Origin: Flavobacteriales bacterium
GTDB taxonomy: Bacteria > Bacteroidota > Bacteroidia > Flavobacteriales > Schleiferiaceae
Assembly (NCBI GenBank): GCA_007693635.1
Contig: REDE01000120.1
Coordinates: forward strand, 1 to 38,892
Reading direction: 5' to 3'
Length of the DNA stretch: 38,892 nt
In this document: positions 24,564 through 33,298 of the stretch, piece after piece
Layout of the letters: each line of letters begins with the position of its first letter
How positions within the stretch are numbered: position 1 is the stretch's first letter
Made by a program: the position numbers and the translations under genes
The notes under the pieces: generated by a model
Databases searched by the model: none
The model's input: the letters and a program-made list of their open reading frames with translations, nothing else
What the model was told of the DNA's origin: nothing

Positions 24564-25124
24564 TTATTCGGTTGACAGGAGGCACTGTGACAAACTCCAA
24601 ATTGCAATACCGCAACTCACCGCAACATTTAGAGAATGCTTTGTTCCGTACTGAGGGATTTCAATAGCGCTTTCACACATATCAATCACCGCTTGATCGA
24701 CTCCACTTACCTCATTTCCCAGAACGAGCGCTACTTTATCCGAATTTCGAATAAACTCATCCACCTTTTCCAAAGATTGGCTGTTGGTGGTCTGCTCCAA
24801 ACAGAATACGCGAAATCCTTGTTGCTGCAAATTCCTGACACAATCCTCCGTTGTAGCGTGATGTGACCAGTCGACCGACTCGGTGGCACCCAATGCGGTT
24901 TTGTGAATGGCCTTATTTGGTGGGAGCGGTGTGCGATCACAAAGATGAATATGCTCGACTAAAAAGGCATCGGCGGTACGAAATACCGAACCTACATTAT
25001 GCATGCTTCGGAGATTGTCTAACACCAAATGAAGTTTTATCTTCGTGGCCTGTTTAAACTCCGAAAGTTCCAACCGAGCCATCTCGCTGGTTTGAAGTTT
25101 TCGTTGTTGATTTAGTTTCTCCAT
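24564..25124 (-). CDS. TrmH/SpoU-family RNA 2'-O-methyltransferase
   Basis: 186 aa from the ATG at 25124 (MEKLNQQRKLQTSEM). SPOUT-fold motifs: LVLDNLRSMHNVGSVFRTAD (motif 1, N and R), VALVLGNEVSGV (motif 2) and IEIPQYGTKHSLNVAVSCGI (motif 3, knotted S-adenosylmethionine site). It methylates a ribose in tRNA or rRNA; the exact site cannot be assigned, so no symbol is given. The longer upstream frame would enter the mutS start region and has no family match. It is divergent from mutS with only 4-16 bp between start codons, and its promoter seems to lie inside mutS. Confidence 0.9.
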   Translation of the reverse strand: MEKLNQQRKLQTSEMARLELSEFKQATKIKLHLVLDNLRSMHNVGSVFRTADAFLVEHIHLCDRTPLPPNKAIHKTALGATESVDWSHHATTEDCVRNLQQQGFRVFCLEQTTNSQSLEKVDEFIRNSDKVALVLGNEVSGVDQAVIDMCESAIEIPQYGTKHSLNVAVSCGIAIWSLSQCLLSTE

Positions 25125-25128
25125 TTTA

Positions 25129-27729
25129 ATGCCTTTATACGTGAGCAAAAGTACGAGTGAGACCCCGTTGATGAAACAATACCACAGCATAAAAGCTAGG
25201 TATCCCGATGCCATACTATTGTTTAGGGTTGGTGATTTTTACGAAACCTTTGGTCAGGATGCTGTTCGGACTTCAGAAGTCTTGGATATTGTCTTGACAA
25301 AAAGAGCCAACGGAGCAGCTGCCAAAATTGAATTGGCAGGTTTCCCTCATCACTCCTTAGAGACTTATTTACCTAAATTGGTAAGAGCCGGTCATCGAGT
25401 AGCGATATGCGATCAGCTGGAAGACCCTAAAAAAACCAAAACCATTGTCAAACGAGGAGTCACCGAATTGGTAACACCTGGGGTAACAATGAGCGATCAA
25501 TTGCTCAACGCCCGAAGCAATAATTTTCTCTGCACGTTAAGTCCTGCGGGTGAAGTCTGGGGAATAGCCCTAGTAGACATTTCCACCGGAGAGTTTTTAG
25601 TCAGTCAGGGCAGCAAAGCTGAAATTGAACAGTGGTTGCAAAATTTTTCGCCCAGTGAGATCATATTCCCCAAGCGGCATAAAGATGCGCTTTTGCAAAA
25701 GATAAAAGAAAAAACACCTTACTTTGAACTGGATGAATGGGTATTTAAGCCCGACTATACCTATGAACTACTCAATCGTCAATTCGAAACCAATTCACTC
25801 AAGGGCTTTGGAATTGAGGACTGGCCGGAGGCAATCATTGCTGCCGGAGCTGCGATCCATTACTTGCGTGAAACCGAGCACAAAGACCTAGGACACATCA
25901 GCGGGATCGGGAGAATTTATGGTGGGGATTTCCTTTGGATGGATGCCTTTACCATGCGCAATTTAGAGGTCTTTCGTTCCAACGCACCCGACGGAGTGAG
26001 TCTGGTAGACACCATCGATAATTCAGTCTCACCAATGGGTGGGCGTTTACTACGAAGGTGGTTATCTTTCCCTCTAAAAGATGTAGGTGAAATTGAAAAA
26101 AGACTTGATTTGGTGGATTTCTTCACCAAAAACCCACAGCAAGGCGAACCCTTTCGCGAACAAATAAGACAAATTCACGACCTTGAACGTCTGGTTTCAA
26201 AAGTCAGCACGGGAAGAATAAATCCCCGCGAAATCAAACAACTTCGCAATGGATTGGCCGCAATTATTCAAATAAAACAATTAGCCAAAGACTGTGACAA
26301 TGCCCAATTGACCAGACTTGTCGACGTGCTACACCCTTGCGAGGGCTTGAAAACCGCCATAGAAACCACCATCGCCGACGAACCTGCAGTGGCTGTTGGG
26401 AAAGGTAAAGTCATTGCGGATGCTTGTAACCAAGAACTCGATGAGCTTCGAAAACTCCTGTATTCTGGTAAAGAGCAGCTGGCTCAAATGCAAGAACGGG
26501 AAATACAACGAACCGGAATTCCTAATCTAAAAGTGGCTTTTAACAACGTTTTTGGCTATTACATCGAGGTTAGAAATACGCATAAAAACAAAGTCCCTGA
26601 CGATTGGATTCGCAAGCAGACTTTGGTTAATGCTGAAAGATATATCACCGAAGAATTAAAGGTCTACGAAGATAAAATCATGGGCGCTGAAGAGAAAGTC
26701 TTGCATTTAGAGCAGCATCTTTTCGGTGAACTAATCAAGGAATCTGCTACCTATGTTGGTGCACTGCAACAAAATGCACAAACCATCGCTCGACTAGACT
26801 GTCTTATTGGATTCTCCCAACTGGCGTTAAAAAATAATTTTTCACGACCTGAATTTACAGAAGAACCTGGCATTGAAATCAGGGAAGGCAGACACCCAGT
26901 AATCGAAAAACAACTTCCACCTGGGAAGCCCTACATACCCAACGATACAGTACTTCATGCGGAGGGCGCACAGATTATGATGATCACCGGACCCAATATG
27001 GCTGGTAAGTCGGCGCTTTTAAGACAAACTGCTCTTATTAGTCTATTGGCTCAAGTAGGATCGTTTGTGCCCGCCTCGAGTGCTCGTTTGCACCCCCTCG
27101 ACAGGATATTTGTTCGTGTTGGAGCTTCCGATAACATTTCTCAAGGCGAATCGACCTTTATGGTAGAAATGAACGAGACAGCCACCATCCTCAACAATTT
27201 ATCGGCAAAAAGCCTCATATTGCTCGATGAGATAGGCAGGGGCACATCCACCTACGATGGGATTTCCATTGCGTGGAGCATCGCACAATTTCTTCATGAA
27301 CATCCATTCCGGCCGCTCACGCTTTTCGCTACACATTACCACGAATTAAACGAAATGGAGAAGACCTATGAGCGTATACGTAACTTTAATGTGAGTGTCA
27401 AAGAAATAAAAAATGAGATTGTTTTTCTTCGAAAACTTGCCGAAGGTGGAAGTGAACACAGTTTTGGTATTCACGTAGCCAAAATGGCCGGACTACCACC
27501 ACTGGTTGTGGCCAATGCACGCTCCGTACTCAGCAAATTAGAATCCTCCCGCAGGGAACAAACGCCAACCGAGTTGGGAAAAAAAGACGTCCAGCTCTCA
27601 ATTTTTCAACTTGATGATCCGTTGTTGGAAGATATAAAGGAGGATATTAAAAACCTAGACATCAACGCACTTACACCGGTTGAGGCATTGATAAAGCTCA
27701 ATGAACTCAAGAGAAAATTGGGCATGTAA
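25129..27729 (+). CDS. mutS: DNA mismatch repair protein MutS
   Basis: 866 aa, full length. Mismatch-binding motif VGDFYETF with F37 and E39 in domain I, then the connector, core and clamp domains. The ATPase carries Walker A TGPNMAGKSALLRQ (about 619-632), Walker B LILLDEIGRGTSTYDG and the H-loop FATHYHEL. The C-terminal helix-turn-helix region ends LIKLNELKRKLGM. It recognises mispairs and recruits MutL. Two starts are plausible: ATG at 25129, or GTG at 25141, which gives MSKSTSETPLMKQY, closer to relatives and leaving a wider gap from the divergent methyltransferase gene. Confidence 0.97.
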   Translation: MPLYVSKSTSETPLMKQYHSIKARYPDAILLFRVGDFYETFGQDAVRTSEVLDIVLTKRANGAAAKIELAGFPHHSLETYLPKLVRAGHRVAICDQLEDPKKTKTIVKRGVTELVTPGVTMSDQLLNARSNNFLCTLSPAGEVWGIALVDISTGEFLVSQGSKAEIEQWLQNFSPSEIIFPKRHKDALLQKIKEKTPYFELDEWVFKPDYTYELLNRQFETNSLKGFGIEDWPEAIIAAGAAIHYLRETEHKDLGHISGIGRIYGGDFLWMDAFTMRNLEVFRSNAPDGVSLVDTIDNSVSPMGGRLLRRWLSFPLKDVGEIEKRLDLVDFFTKNPQQGEPFREQIRQIHDLERLVSKVSTGRINPREIKQLRNGLAAIIQIKQLAKDCDNAQLTRLVDVLHPCEGLKTAIETTIADEPAVAVGKGKVIADACNQELDELRKLLYSGKEQLAQMQEREIQRTGIPNLKVAFNNVFGYYIEVRNTHKNKVPDDWIRKQTLVNAERYITEELKVYEDKIMGAEEKVLHLEQHLFGELIKESATYVGALQQNAQTIARLDCLIGFSQLALKNNFSRPEFTEEPGIEIREGRHPVIEKQLPPGKPYIPNDTVLHAEGAQIMMITGPNMAGKSALLRQTALISLLAQVGSFVPASSARLHPLDRIFVRVGASDNISQGESTFMVEMNETATILNNLSAKSLILLDEIGRGTSTYDGISIAWSIAQFLHEHPFRPLTLFATHYHELNEMEKTYERIRNFNVSVKEIKNEIVFLRKLAEGGSEHSFGIHVAKMAGLPPLVVANARSVLSKLESSRREQTPTELGKKDVQLSIFQLDDPLLEDIKEDIKNLDINALTPVEALIKLNELKRKLGM
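25146..25179 (-). promoter_or_regulatory. Putative promoter of the TrmH-family gene inside mutS: TTG-N23-TACTTTTG
   Basis: Minus strand TTG (25179-25177), 23 nt, TACTTTTG (25153-25146). It sits within the first codons of mutS and about 21 nt upstream of the methyltransferase ATG. Spacing is at the upper limit of the consensus. Confidence 0.45.
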
Positions 27730-27795
27730 TAATATATAAGTCCGCTCTAGAAAGACCCTTTCTGCAAAAATCTTCCATTTTGCAATGGATTCATA

Positions 27796-27825
27796 AATAA
27801 AAAGCCACCCCATTTCTGAGGTGGC
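27796..27825 (-). terminator. Intrinsic terminator of the T9SS cargo gene
   Basis: Minus strand GCCACCTC (27825-27818), loop AGAAAT, GGGGTGGC (27811-27804) form an 8-bp stem with one G-U, followed by TTTTTATTTAT. It does not work for mutS because no T-run follows on the plus strand. Confidence 0.75.
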
Positions 27826-27850
27826 GTCTTAAAAATCTAGTGAAGATTAA

Positions 27851-29908
27851 CTATCGAATAACTTGGAATCGCAAACGTTGATCAATACCAGCGCCATTTA
27901 GGCGAATTACGTACTGACCATTGCTCAAATGCTCCGTTGAAAGAACTTGGTGTTGCTCAGCAGCATCTCTAAAGGTACCACGGTTTACAACTTGACCCAT
28001 CAAATTAAGTACTTCATAGTGAACATCGCCATTGGATGCAGCACTTAAGTCAATGTTGATATGCGTATTTGCGGGATTGGGGTACAAGTTGAGCTTAGCT
28101 TGAATAGACTCTTCGGCATCTTCTTGAACTCCCAACTGACCAAAGTAAGCATTGGTAGATTGTAAAACTTCTTTGGTAGTCATGTTTTGAATCCACGCAA
28201 CAACCGCCAAGTTATTAAAATTCTCAACCGTATGATTGGTTGCGTGATTTACTGGTGACTGCGCACTCGGAGGCAGAATAAACGATCCATTAAAGGTGTA
28301 ATCAAAATTCAAAGGAACGTTATTGCCCTCAACCAAAGGCTGAAGCACATTACCCTGTGAAGATGTCATGAACTTCTTGAATACATCGTAGAAGATGGTT
28401 TCTCCGTTCGACTTTGCATTCAGTGTAGTTGTTTTTTCATAAATAGCTACAAACAAACGCAAGTTACCAGAGAGGTTGGTAAGAGGAATAATTTCCAATT
28501 GCGTATTAACCGTTTGACCAGAAATTTGGTAAGCGGCGGCTATTTCGACAAACGCTGGACGATCACGGAAACCATCAATAATAGCCTGAGTGGCTTGTCC
28601 GGCATGCTGATCCCACTGTCCGTCGATCTGCATACGAGGTACCGATGAAACATTATAAAACACCCGACGATCCTGAGCTTCTAGAGTAAAATAAGGATCT
28701 CCCGCACCTGGCCAACTCATCTGATATTTCAAGATATTGAATCGACCGGGATTTTGCTGATCCATAAGTGCCTTAAATGAAGTATTTGCTGGCGCACAAG
28801 GAGGGCATGTTGAGGAACTAAACACTTCCATTAATGGACGGCGCTGAGCTGTGATGCTTACTACATTGACAGTTTTACGAACTGTATCGTTGGATGGATT
28901 TTGATCGGCTGAGCCATTTGGACTAGAAACCCAGAAAGCAATCTCAGTCATTCCAGTTGCAGAAGGCGTCCAAGCAGTACTATGCGTTACCGTAGTAGAG
29001 CTATTGGTAGAAAGGTTAACAGTTGCAGGAGCGCTAACTGTAGCACCACCGTTGATGGAGTAGTTCAAAGTAACACCCGTAACGGTCGTGGAACCAAAAT
29101 TACCAATTGCTGCCTGAATATTCAAGGGGCCATTAGCAATCGCAATGATGTCGGAAACTAACAAGCCACCTGAAGCCATATCTAAACCAGGACGAGCGCC
29201 CTGGATAAAGGTATAGTAAATGTTATCTTCGGGACCCGGATTACTTCCAGATTGGATAGGCACGCTTGGCGACCCCGCAACCATAGTAGCGGTAGAAGAA
29301 TTGATTTGTAATCCAACAGTAAAGCCAGCTGCAGAACATCCCGCACCTCCAGCATTACGCTGATCAACAACATGAATTAGATTCGTTGACTCCTCCAAAA
29401 CAATTGACCAGTAATTCCAACAGTTGGCTGCAGGAACATCATAGGAAGAGAACATAATCCAATGCTGACGATTTGGAGCTGTACCAAAAGTCTTAGTGAC
29501 GATTTTATCGTTAGCACCCGGAGCCGCTAAACCCCAAATCATTACTGAATTATCGGGAATAAGCGCCGAAGGCAAGGTTCCATTACTACCAGGAGGAACT
29601 GCCGTAGCAGAGACATCAAAAGTTAAAACCCCGGAAGTACTGACCTTGTATTGAGTCACTGGCGAACCATTAAAAGAAAAACTAAAAGGTACACTAGCAA
29701 CAGACGACCATTGTGCCGTAGCTGTAGACCCTGGATGAATCTCTGTCCAGCCTGCAGCTAAACCGCCGCCAACCGGAAACTCCTGATCATCCATAAGATC
29801 TCCAGGATTACCATTTACTATGGACTTGGTGTAGTAATACTGTCCAAAAATGGGAGAGACCAACAAAGCTAGTGCTGCAGTTAGTCCAAAAGCGTACATT
29901 TTTTTCAT
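27851..29908 (-). CDS. Secreted Omp28-like protein with thioredoxin-like CxxC and T9SS type A sorting domain
   Basis: 685 aa from the ATG at 29908 (MKKMYAFGLTAALALLVSP), a good signal peptide; the longer frame adds 21 residues before it. The N-terminal ~260 residues are beta-rich without a clear family. A CARDB-like beta sandwich follows (LNIQAAIGNFGSTTVTGVTL...). The Omp28-like region has C368-PP-C371 (SSTCPPCAPANTSF) and VPRMQIDG, as in thioredoxin-fold proteins. The C-terminal ~80 residues are a type A sorting domain (LNLYPNPANTHINIDL ... LSNGQYVIRL). It is therefore exported by Sec, crosses the outer membrane by T9SS and is processed by PorU, which is encoded about 8 kb away. The substrate is unknown. 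Confidence 0.88.
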   Translation of the reverse strand: MKKMYAFGLTAALALLVSPIFGQYYYTKSIVNGNPGDLMDDQEFPVGGGLAAGWTEIHPGSTATAQWSSVASVPFSFSFNGSPVTQYKVSTSGVLTFDVSATAVPPGSNGTLPSALIPDNSVMIWGLAAPGANDKIVTKTFGTAPNRQHWIMFSSYDVPAANCWNYWSIVLEESTNLIHVVDQRNAGGAGCSAAGFTVGLQINSSTATMVAGSPSVPIQSGSNPGPEDNIYYTFIQGARPGLDMASGGLLVSDIIAIANGPLNIQAAIGNFGSTTVTGVTLNYSINGGATVSAPATVNLSTNSSTTVTHSTAWTPSATGMTEIAFWVSSPNGSADQNPSNDTVRKTVNVVSITAQRRPLMEVFSSSTCPPCAPANTSFKALMDQQNPGRFNILKYQMSWPGAGDPYFTLEAQDRRVFYNVSSVPRMQIDGQWDQHAGQATQAIIDGFRDRPAFVEIAAAYQISGQTVNTQLEIIPLTNLSGNLRLFVAIYEKTTTLNAKSNGETIFYDVFKKFMTSSQGNVLQPLVEGNNVPLNFDYTFNGSFILPPSAQSPVNHATNHTVENFNNLAVVAWIQNMTTKEVLQSTNAYFGQLGVQEDAEESIQAKLNLYPNPANTHINIDLSAASNGDVHYEVLNLMGQVVNRGTFRDAAEQHQVLSTEHLSNGQYVIRLNGAGIDQRLRFQVIR

Positions 29909-30372
29909 AAGCTCAAAATTGGTTTTAAATTGTCTAAAAAAATCTACTTCGGTCGCTCGATTCTCTTCCACACCAATCTACGAAAGAACGGTAGATAGAG
30001 AAATTTACTCCATTGTAGACTTCATCGATTCATAAATTGTTCACTTACAAAGGCATCAAAAAAGCTTACTGCTAATTCAAAATTCTCCAAGGGTGTCAAA
30101 CTAAATATTTCTTCAAAAATGAAAAACTTTGGCGTTTGACCCCCAAAAACAAATTGAACAACTTTCAAAACTCGTCTGCAAAATTTACTACGGAGTAAAA
30201 ATGCAAACGATACCTTTGCAACGACAGGACAATATTAAGAAATAAATTCAAACAACTGAAAAAAATTTTAGGGCTAATTATTTGCAATGCAAGCATATAA
30301 TTTAAACATCAACATTTGCAACCAAAAAGATCCCCCCAAAAAAACTACGAACATTAAATTTACATCAACAAA
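29909..30372. other. 464-bp AT-rich gap between divergent genes
   Basis: No ORF of substance is present. An exact -7 box TACCTTTG lies at 30211-30218 (+), 155 nt before the acetyltransferase ATG and without a TTG at the expected distance. AACATTTG at 30311-30318 is a one-mismatch alternative nearer the gene. For the reverse T9SS gene I could not find a matching box. The gap may hold a long 5' leader or a small RNA, but nothing more can be shown. Confidence 0.5.
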
Positions 30373-30816
30373 ATGAGGACCCTTTGCTTTAATTTTTCGG
30401 AAATCCCAATACGAACCTATCACGATATTTTAGTCTTACGCGCAGCTGTTTTTGTCGTAGAACAGAATTGTGTTTATCAAGATGTGGACGAAAAAGATCC
30501 TGTGAGCATGCATGTAATCGGACTCTCGAAGGAAAATGAAGTAATCGCCACTGCACGAATTGTACCGCCGGGATATAGATACCCAGATGTTTCGATTGGA
30601 CGAGTCGTGGTAAGCAAAGAATACCGACAATTTGGTTATGGGAAAATATTGATGGAAAAAGCAATAGAAGAGACCTACAGGCACTACGGCAGATGTCCCA
30701 TACGCATAAGCGCGCAAGCATACCTTGAAAAATTCTATTCCGATCTAGGGTTTACACCTACAGGAAAAAGATACCTAGAAGACAATATCCCGCACCTAGA
30801 AATGCTTCTTGACTGA
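30373..30816 (+). CDS. elaA: GNAT acetyltransferase, ElaA family
   Basis: 147 aa, single GNAT domain. ElaA features: N-terminal FSEIPIRTYHDILVLRAAVF, VVEQNCVYQDVDEKD, the acetyl-CoA loop R85-QFGYG-90 in RVVVSKEYRQFGYGKILM, and the C-terminal AQAYLEKFYSDLGFTPTG. ElaA-type proteins transfer an acetyl group to an unidentified amine. It is a single gene flanked by a long leader region and a tRNA operon on the other strand. Confidence 0.88.
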   Translation: MRTLCFNFSEIPIRTYHDILVLRAAVFVVEQNCVYQDVDEKDPVSMHVIGLSKENEVIATARIVPPGYRYPDVSIGRVVVSKEYRQFGYGKILMEKAIEETYRHYGRCPIRISAQAYLEKFYSDLGFTPTGKRYLEDNIPHLEMLLD

Positions 30817-30838
30817 GGGGGATCTCCAAAATATTGAT

Positions 30839-30875
30839 AAAAAAAAGACCAAGCAACTCTAAAAGTTACTTGGCC
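30839..30875 (-). terminator. Intrinsic terminator of the tRNA-Ser/tRNA-Pro operon
   Basis: Minus strand GGCCAAGTAACT (30875-30864), loop TTTAG, AGTTGCTTGGTC (30858-30847) pair over 12 bp with two G-U pairs, followed by eight T (30846-30839). It begins 6 nt after the tRNA-Pro 3' end. Confidence 0.85.
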
Positions 30876-30881
30876 TTTTGG

Positions 30882-30954
30882 TCGGGGTGACTGGACTCGA
30901 ACCAGCGGCCCCCTGGTCCCAAACCAGGTGCGCTACCAACTGCGCCACACCCCG
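30882..30954 (-). tRNA. tRNA-Pro (anticodon UGG)
   Basis: Acceptor stem CGGGGTG/CACCCCG closes 30954/30883 with discriminator A at 30882. The D-arm is GGCGCAGTTGGTAGCGC, the anticodon loop TTTGGGA gives UGG, and the T-arm is CTGGTTCGAGTCCAG. CCA is not encoded. It is second in the operon after tRNA-Ser(GCU), 12 nt apart. Confidence 0.96.
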
Positions 30955-30966
30955 AAAGCTTCTCTG

Positions 30967-31053
30967 CGGTGAGAGGGGGATTCGAACCCCCGGTACGCGT
31001 TAACGTACGACAGTTTAGCAAACTGTTGGTTTAAGCCACTCACCCATCTCACC
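30967..31053 (-). tRNA. tRNA-Ser (anticodon GCU)
   Basis: Acceptor stem GGTGAGA/TCTCACC closes 31053/30968, with discriminator G at 30967. The anticodon loop TTGCTAA gives GCU, and the long class II variable arm (GTACGTTAACGCGTAC region) is typical of serine. CCA is not encoded. It is first in the Ser-Pro operon. Confidence 0.96.
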
Positions 31054-31074
31054 GGGTCTCGCGATTTCGGACGG

Positions 31075-31104
31075 CAAAAATAACCACACAAATCGTATCC
31101 ACAA
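31075..31104 (-). promoter_or_regulatory. Promoter of the tRNA-Ser/tRNA-Pro operon: TTG-N19-TATTTTTG
   Basis: Minus strand TTG (31104-31102), 19 nt, TATTTTTG (31082-31075), with the same elements and spacing as the promoter of tRNA-Ser(UGA) at 546-575. It ends 21 nt before the tRNA 5' end. Confidence 0.8.
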
Positions 31105-31229
31105 GTACTTTTTTGTGTTTTTTTCACTTTAATTTCTAGGTACACATTTTCAATGAAATACAATGGCGAAAAAAGAATTCAAAACCAAACCACCAAGGCC
31201 TTTACGGTGTAGTATTTGCCAAGCTTAAG

Positions 31230-31237
31230 TATCTTCG
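31230..31237 (+). promoter_or_regulatory. Possible -7 box TATCTTCG of the VWA gene
   Basis: One mismatch to TAnnTTTG and the same octamer as at 9698-9705. It ends 19 nt before the ATG at 31257. No well-spaced TTG is seen. Confidence 0.35.
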
Positions 31238-31256
31238 CAACGTCAAAAAATCTAAA

Positions 31257-32597
31257 ATGCGCATTCTACTAATCTGTTTGTCAACACTTGTTTCGCTAGC
31301 CTCACTAGCACAACCAACCAGAATTTTGTTTATCCTTGATGCCTCTGGCTCAATGAATGCTCGCTGGGAAGATGGCACAAGATGGGAAATTGCCACCAAA
31401 ATCCTCAGTAATACACTCGATTCTTTGGAAAAAACGACCGCACCACCCGAAGTAGCACTGCGGGTATATGGACATCAACACAGCTTTCCTCCTCAAGTCT
31501 GCAACGACACCAAATTAGAAGTCGCCTTCCACACAACAAGTTATAGACATATTCGCAACAAACTAAAATCCCTCCGCGCCAAAGGAACAACCCCCATAGC
31601 ATATAGCCTAGAGCAAGCCGCTAATGACTTCCCAAGTGAAGCCGGAAGAAATATCATCATTCTACTTACCGACGGAAAGGAAGAATGCGATGGAGACCCC
31701 TGCAAAATCTCCCAAATGATTCAAGAAAAAGGAATTTCAATACGCCCATATATCATTGGTATGGGAATGGAAAACAATGACATGAACGCATTAAACTGTA
31801 TTGGAAAAACCTTCAACACTTCTACACCACAAGAATTTCAACAACAATTGCACGCGGTTATACGCTACAGTCTACTTCCTTCTTCCGCTCAAGTGGACCT
31901 TTTAGACCTTAGAGGAAAAAACACGGAAACAAACGTAGGCGTCACCATCAGTGAACAATTTACCGGAAAGCCGATGTACCATTTTGTACATACGCTAAAC
32001 CGAAAGGGCAATCCCGACACCATCTACATTGACCCCGCCCCACTCTACCGACTTACTGTACATACAACACCGCCTGTAACTCGAGAAAATATTGAGCTAG
32101 CACCAGGAAAACATACGCATATAAGCGCATCCATTCCACGGGGTATTTTGCAAATTAACATGCCCTCAGCCCAGGCCTATAAAGACCTAAAAACGCTAGT
32201 TCGACAAAATGGAAATACCATCAATCTAGTAGATGTACCGGGTAATCATTCCTACCTTGCTGGCATGTATGAATTGGAAATTCTCAGCCTCCCCCCCATG
32301 AAATTAAATGTGGAGGTAAAGGCCGATGAAAAGGTTGAAATAAAATTACCTGGTCCGGGAACGGTTCTTTTTCAAGCCAATGCCGCGTTTTACGGACATA
32401 TCGTGATGGAAGTCAACGGAAAATGGGAAAATATCTACACCTTCCCCGCTAATTCCACTACAAGATTTAGTCTAGGAATGCAACCGGGAAATTACCGACT
32501 GATCTACCGACCAGTAAGCGCAAAATCCATGTACTTCAACAAAGAAATCCCGTTTGAGGTCAATACTGGCGGAAGCACATTAGTAAAAATACCTTGA
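31257..32597 (+). CDS. Secreted von Willebrand factor type A domain protein
   Basis: 446 aa. Signal peptide 1-19 (LLICLSTLVSLASLAQP). The VWA domain spans about 21-205 with a complete MIDAS start D28-A-S30-G-S32 (FILDASGSMNARW), a threonine in GTTPIAYSLEQA and the acidic strand ILLTDGKEECDGDPC. The C-terminal ~240 residues are beta-rich with no family I recognise. Metal-dependent ligand binding in the periplasm or at the surface is likely; the partner is unknown. The nth start codon is 2 nt after its stop, so the pair is co-transcribed even though the functions look unrelated. Confidence 0.85.
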   Translation: MRILLICLSTLVSLASLAQPTRILFILDASGSMNARWEDGTRWEIATKILSNTLDSLEKTTAPPEVALRVYGHQHSFPPQVCNDTKLEVAFHTTSYRHIRNKLKSLRAKGTTPIAYSLEQAANDFPSEAGRNIIILLTDGKEECDGDPCKISQMIQEKGISIRPYIIGMGMENNDMNALNCIGKTFNTSTPQEFQQQLHAVIRYSLLPSSAQVDLLDLRGKNTETNVGVTISEQFTGKPMYHFVHTLNRKGNPDTIYIDPAPLYRLTVHTTPPVTRENIELAPGKHTHISASIPRGILQINMPSAQAYKDLKTLVRQNGNTINLVDVPGNHSYLAGMYELEILSLPPMKLNVEVKADEKVEIKLPGPGTVLFQANAAFYGHIVMEVNGKWENIYTFPANSTTRFSLGMQPGNYRLIYRPVSAKSMYFNKEIPFEVNTGGSTLVKIP

Positions 32598-32599
32598 TT

Positions 32600-33247
32600 A
32601 TGACCAAAGCAGAAAAAGTAGATTATGTCATTCGCGAACTGGGCCAACTGTATCCGAATCCCCCAATTCCCTTAGACCATAAAGACAATTATACCTTATT
32701 AATCGCGGTATTACTTTCGGCGCAGTGTACCGACGAGCGCGTAAATAAAATCACCCCGTTACTTTTCAGTAAGGCGGATAATCCGCGAGATATGGTGAAT
32801 TTGGGTTTGGAGGAAATCGCCAGAATAGTAAGACCTTGCGGCTTAGTCCCCATGAAATCCAAGGGAATTTATGAGCTTTCGCATATTCTACTGAATGAAT
32901 ACGGAGGTGAAGTCCCGGCCGACATGGAGGCTCTGGAAAAATTACCTGCAGTAGGACACAAAACGGCATCGGTTGTAATGAGTCAAGGTTTCGGCGTTCC
33001 GGCTTTTCCTGTGGACACGCATATCCACCGACTCATGTACCGCTGGGGTTTTTCCAACGGAAAATCAGTAGTGCAAACGGAAAGAGATGCTAAACGTCTA
33101 TTTCCAAGAGGAAAGTGGAACGACCTCCACATCCAAATCATTTATTACGGAAGGGAATACAGCCCCGCAAGAGGATGGAGTCTCGAGAAAGATTACATCT
33201 CAAGAAACATTGGTAGAAAGTCACTCATCAGTAAATTAGAAAAATAA
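32600..33247 (+). CDS. nth: Endonuclease III-like DNA glycosylase/AP lyase, without the Fe-S cluster motif
   Basis: 215 aa from the ATG at 32600. The helix-hairpin-helix LEKLPAVGHKTASVV supplies catalytic K121, and D139 follows in FPVDTHIHRL; both are offset by one from E. coli Nth (K120, D138). It removes oxidised pyrimidines in base-excision repair. The C-terminal C-x6-C-x2-C-x5-C cluster of E. coli Nth is missing: after YYGREYSPARGW the protein ends KDYISRNIGRKSLISKLEK with no cysteine. The loss is probably natural in this lineage rather than a frameshift, because the tail is smooth and ends at a hairpin. Confidence 0.9.
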   Translation: MTKAEKVDYVIRELGQLYPNPPIPLDHKDNYTLLIAVLLSAQCTDERVNKITPLLFSKADNPRDMVNLGLEEIARIVRPCGLVPMKSKGIYELSHILLNEYGGEVPADMEALEKLPAVGHKTASVVMSQGFGVPAFPVDTHIHRLMYRWGFSNGKSVVQTERDAKRLFPRGKWNDLHIQIIYYGREYSPARGWSLEKDYISRNIGRKSLISKLEK

Positions 33248-33279
33248 ATGCTGCATCACCAAAACGGAATGCAGCATTT
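33246..33279. terminator. Hairpin between nth and ccmF
   Basis: A perfect 11-bp inverted repeat aaatgctgcat (33246-33256) / atgcagcattt (33269-33279) with a 12-base loop overlaps the nth stop codon. T-runs on either side are short, so it is a weak terminator or a transcript-end hairpin serving the convergent genes. Confidence 0.55.
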
Positions 33280-33298
33280 AAGTATTTTCCAAAACAAA

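Noticed and set aside
27740-27850. Terminator for mutS in the mutS-cargo gap
   Set aside because: The only hairpin has its T-run on the minus strand, so it belongs to the convergent gene.
30389-30721. Reverse ORFs opposite elaA
   Set aside because: Both overlap a well-conserved GNAT gene entirely and show no recognisable domain.
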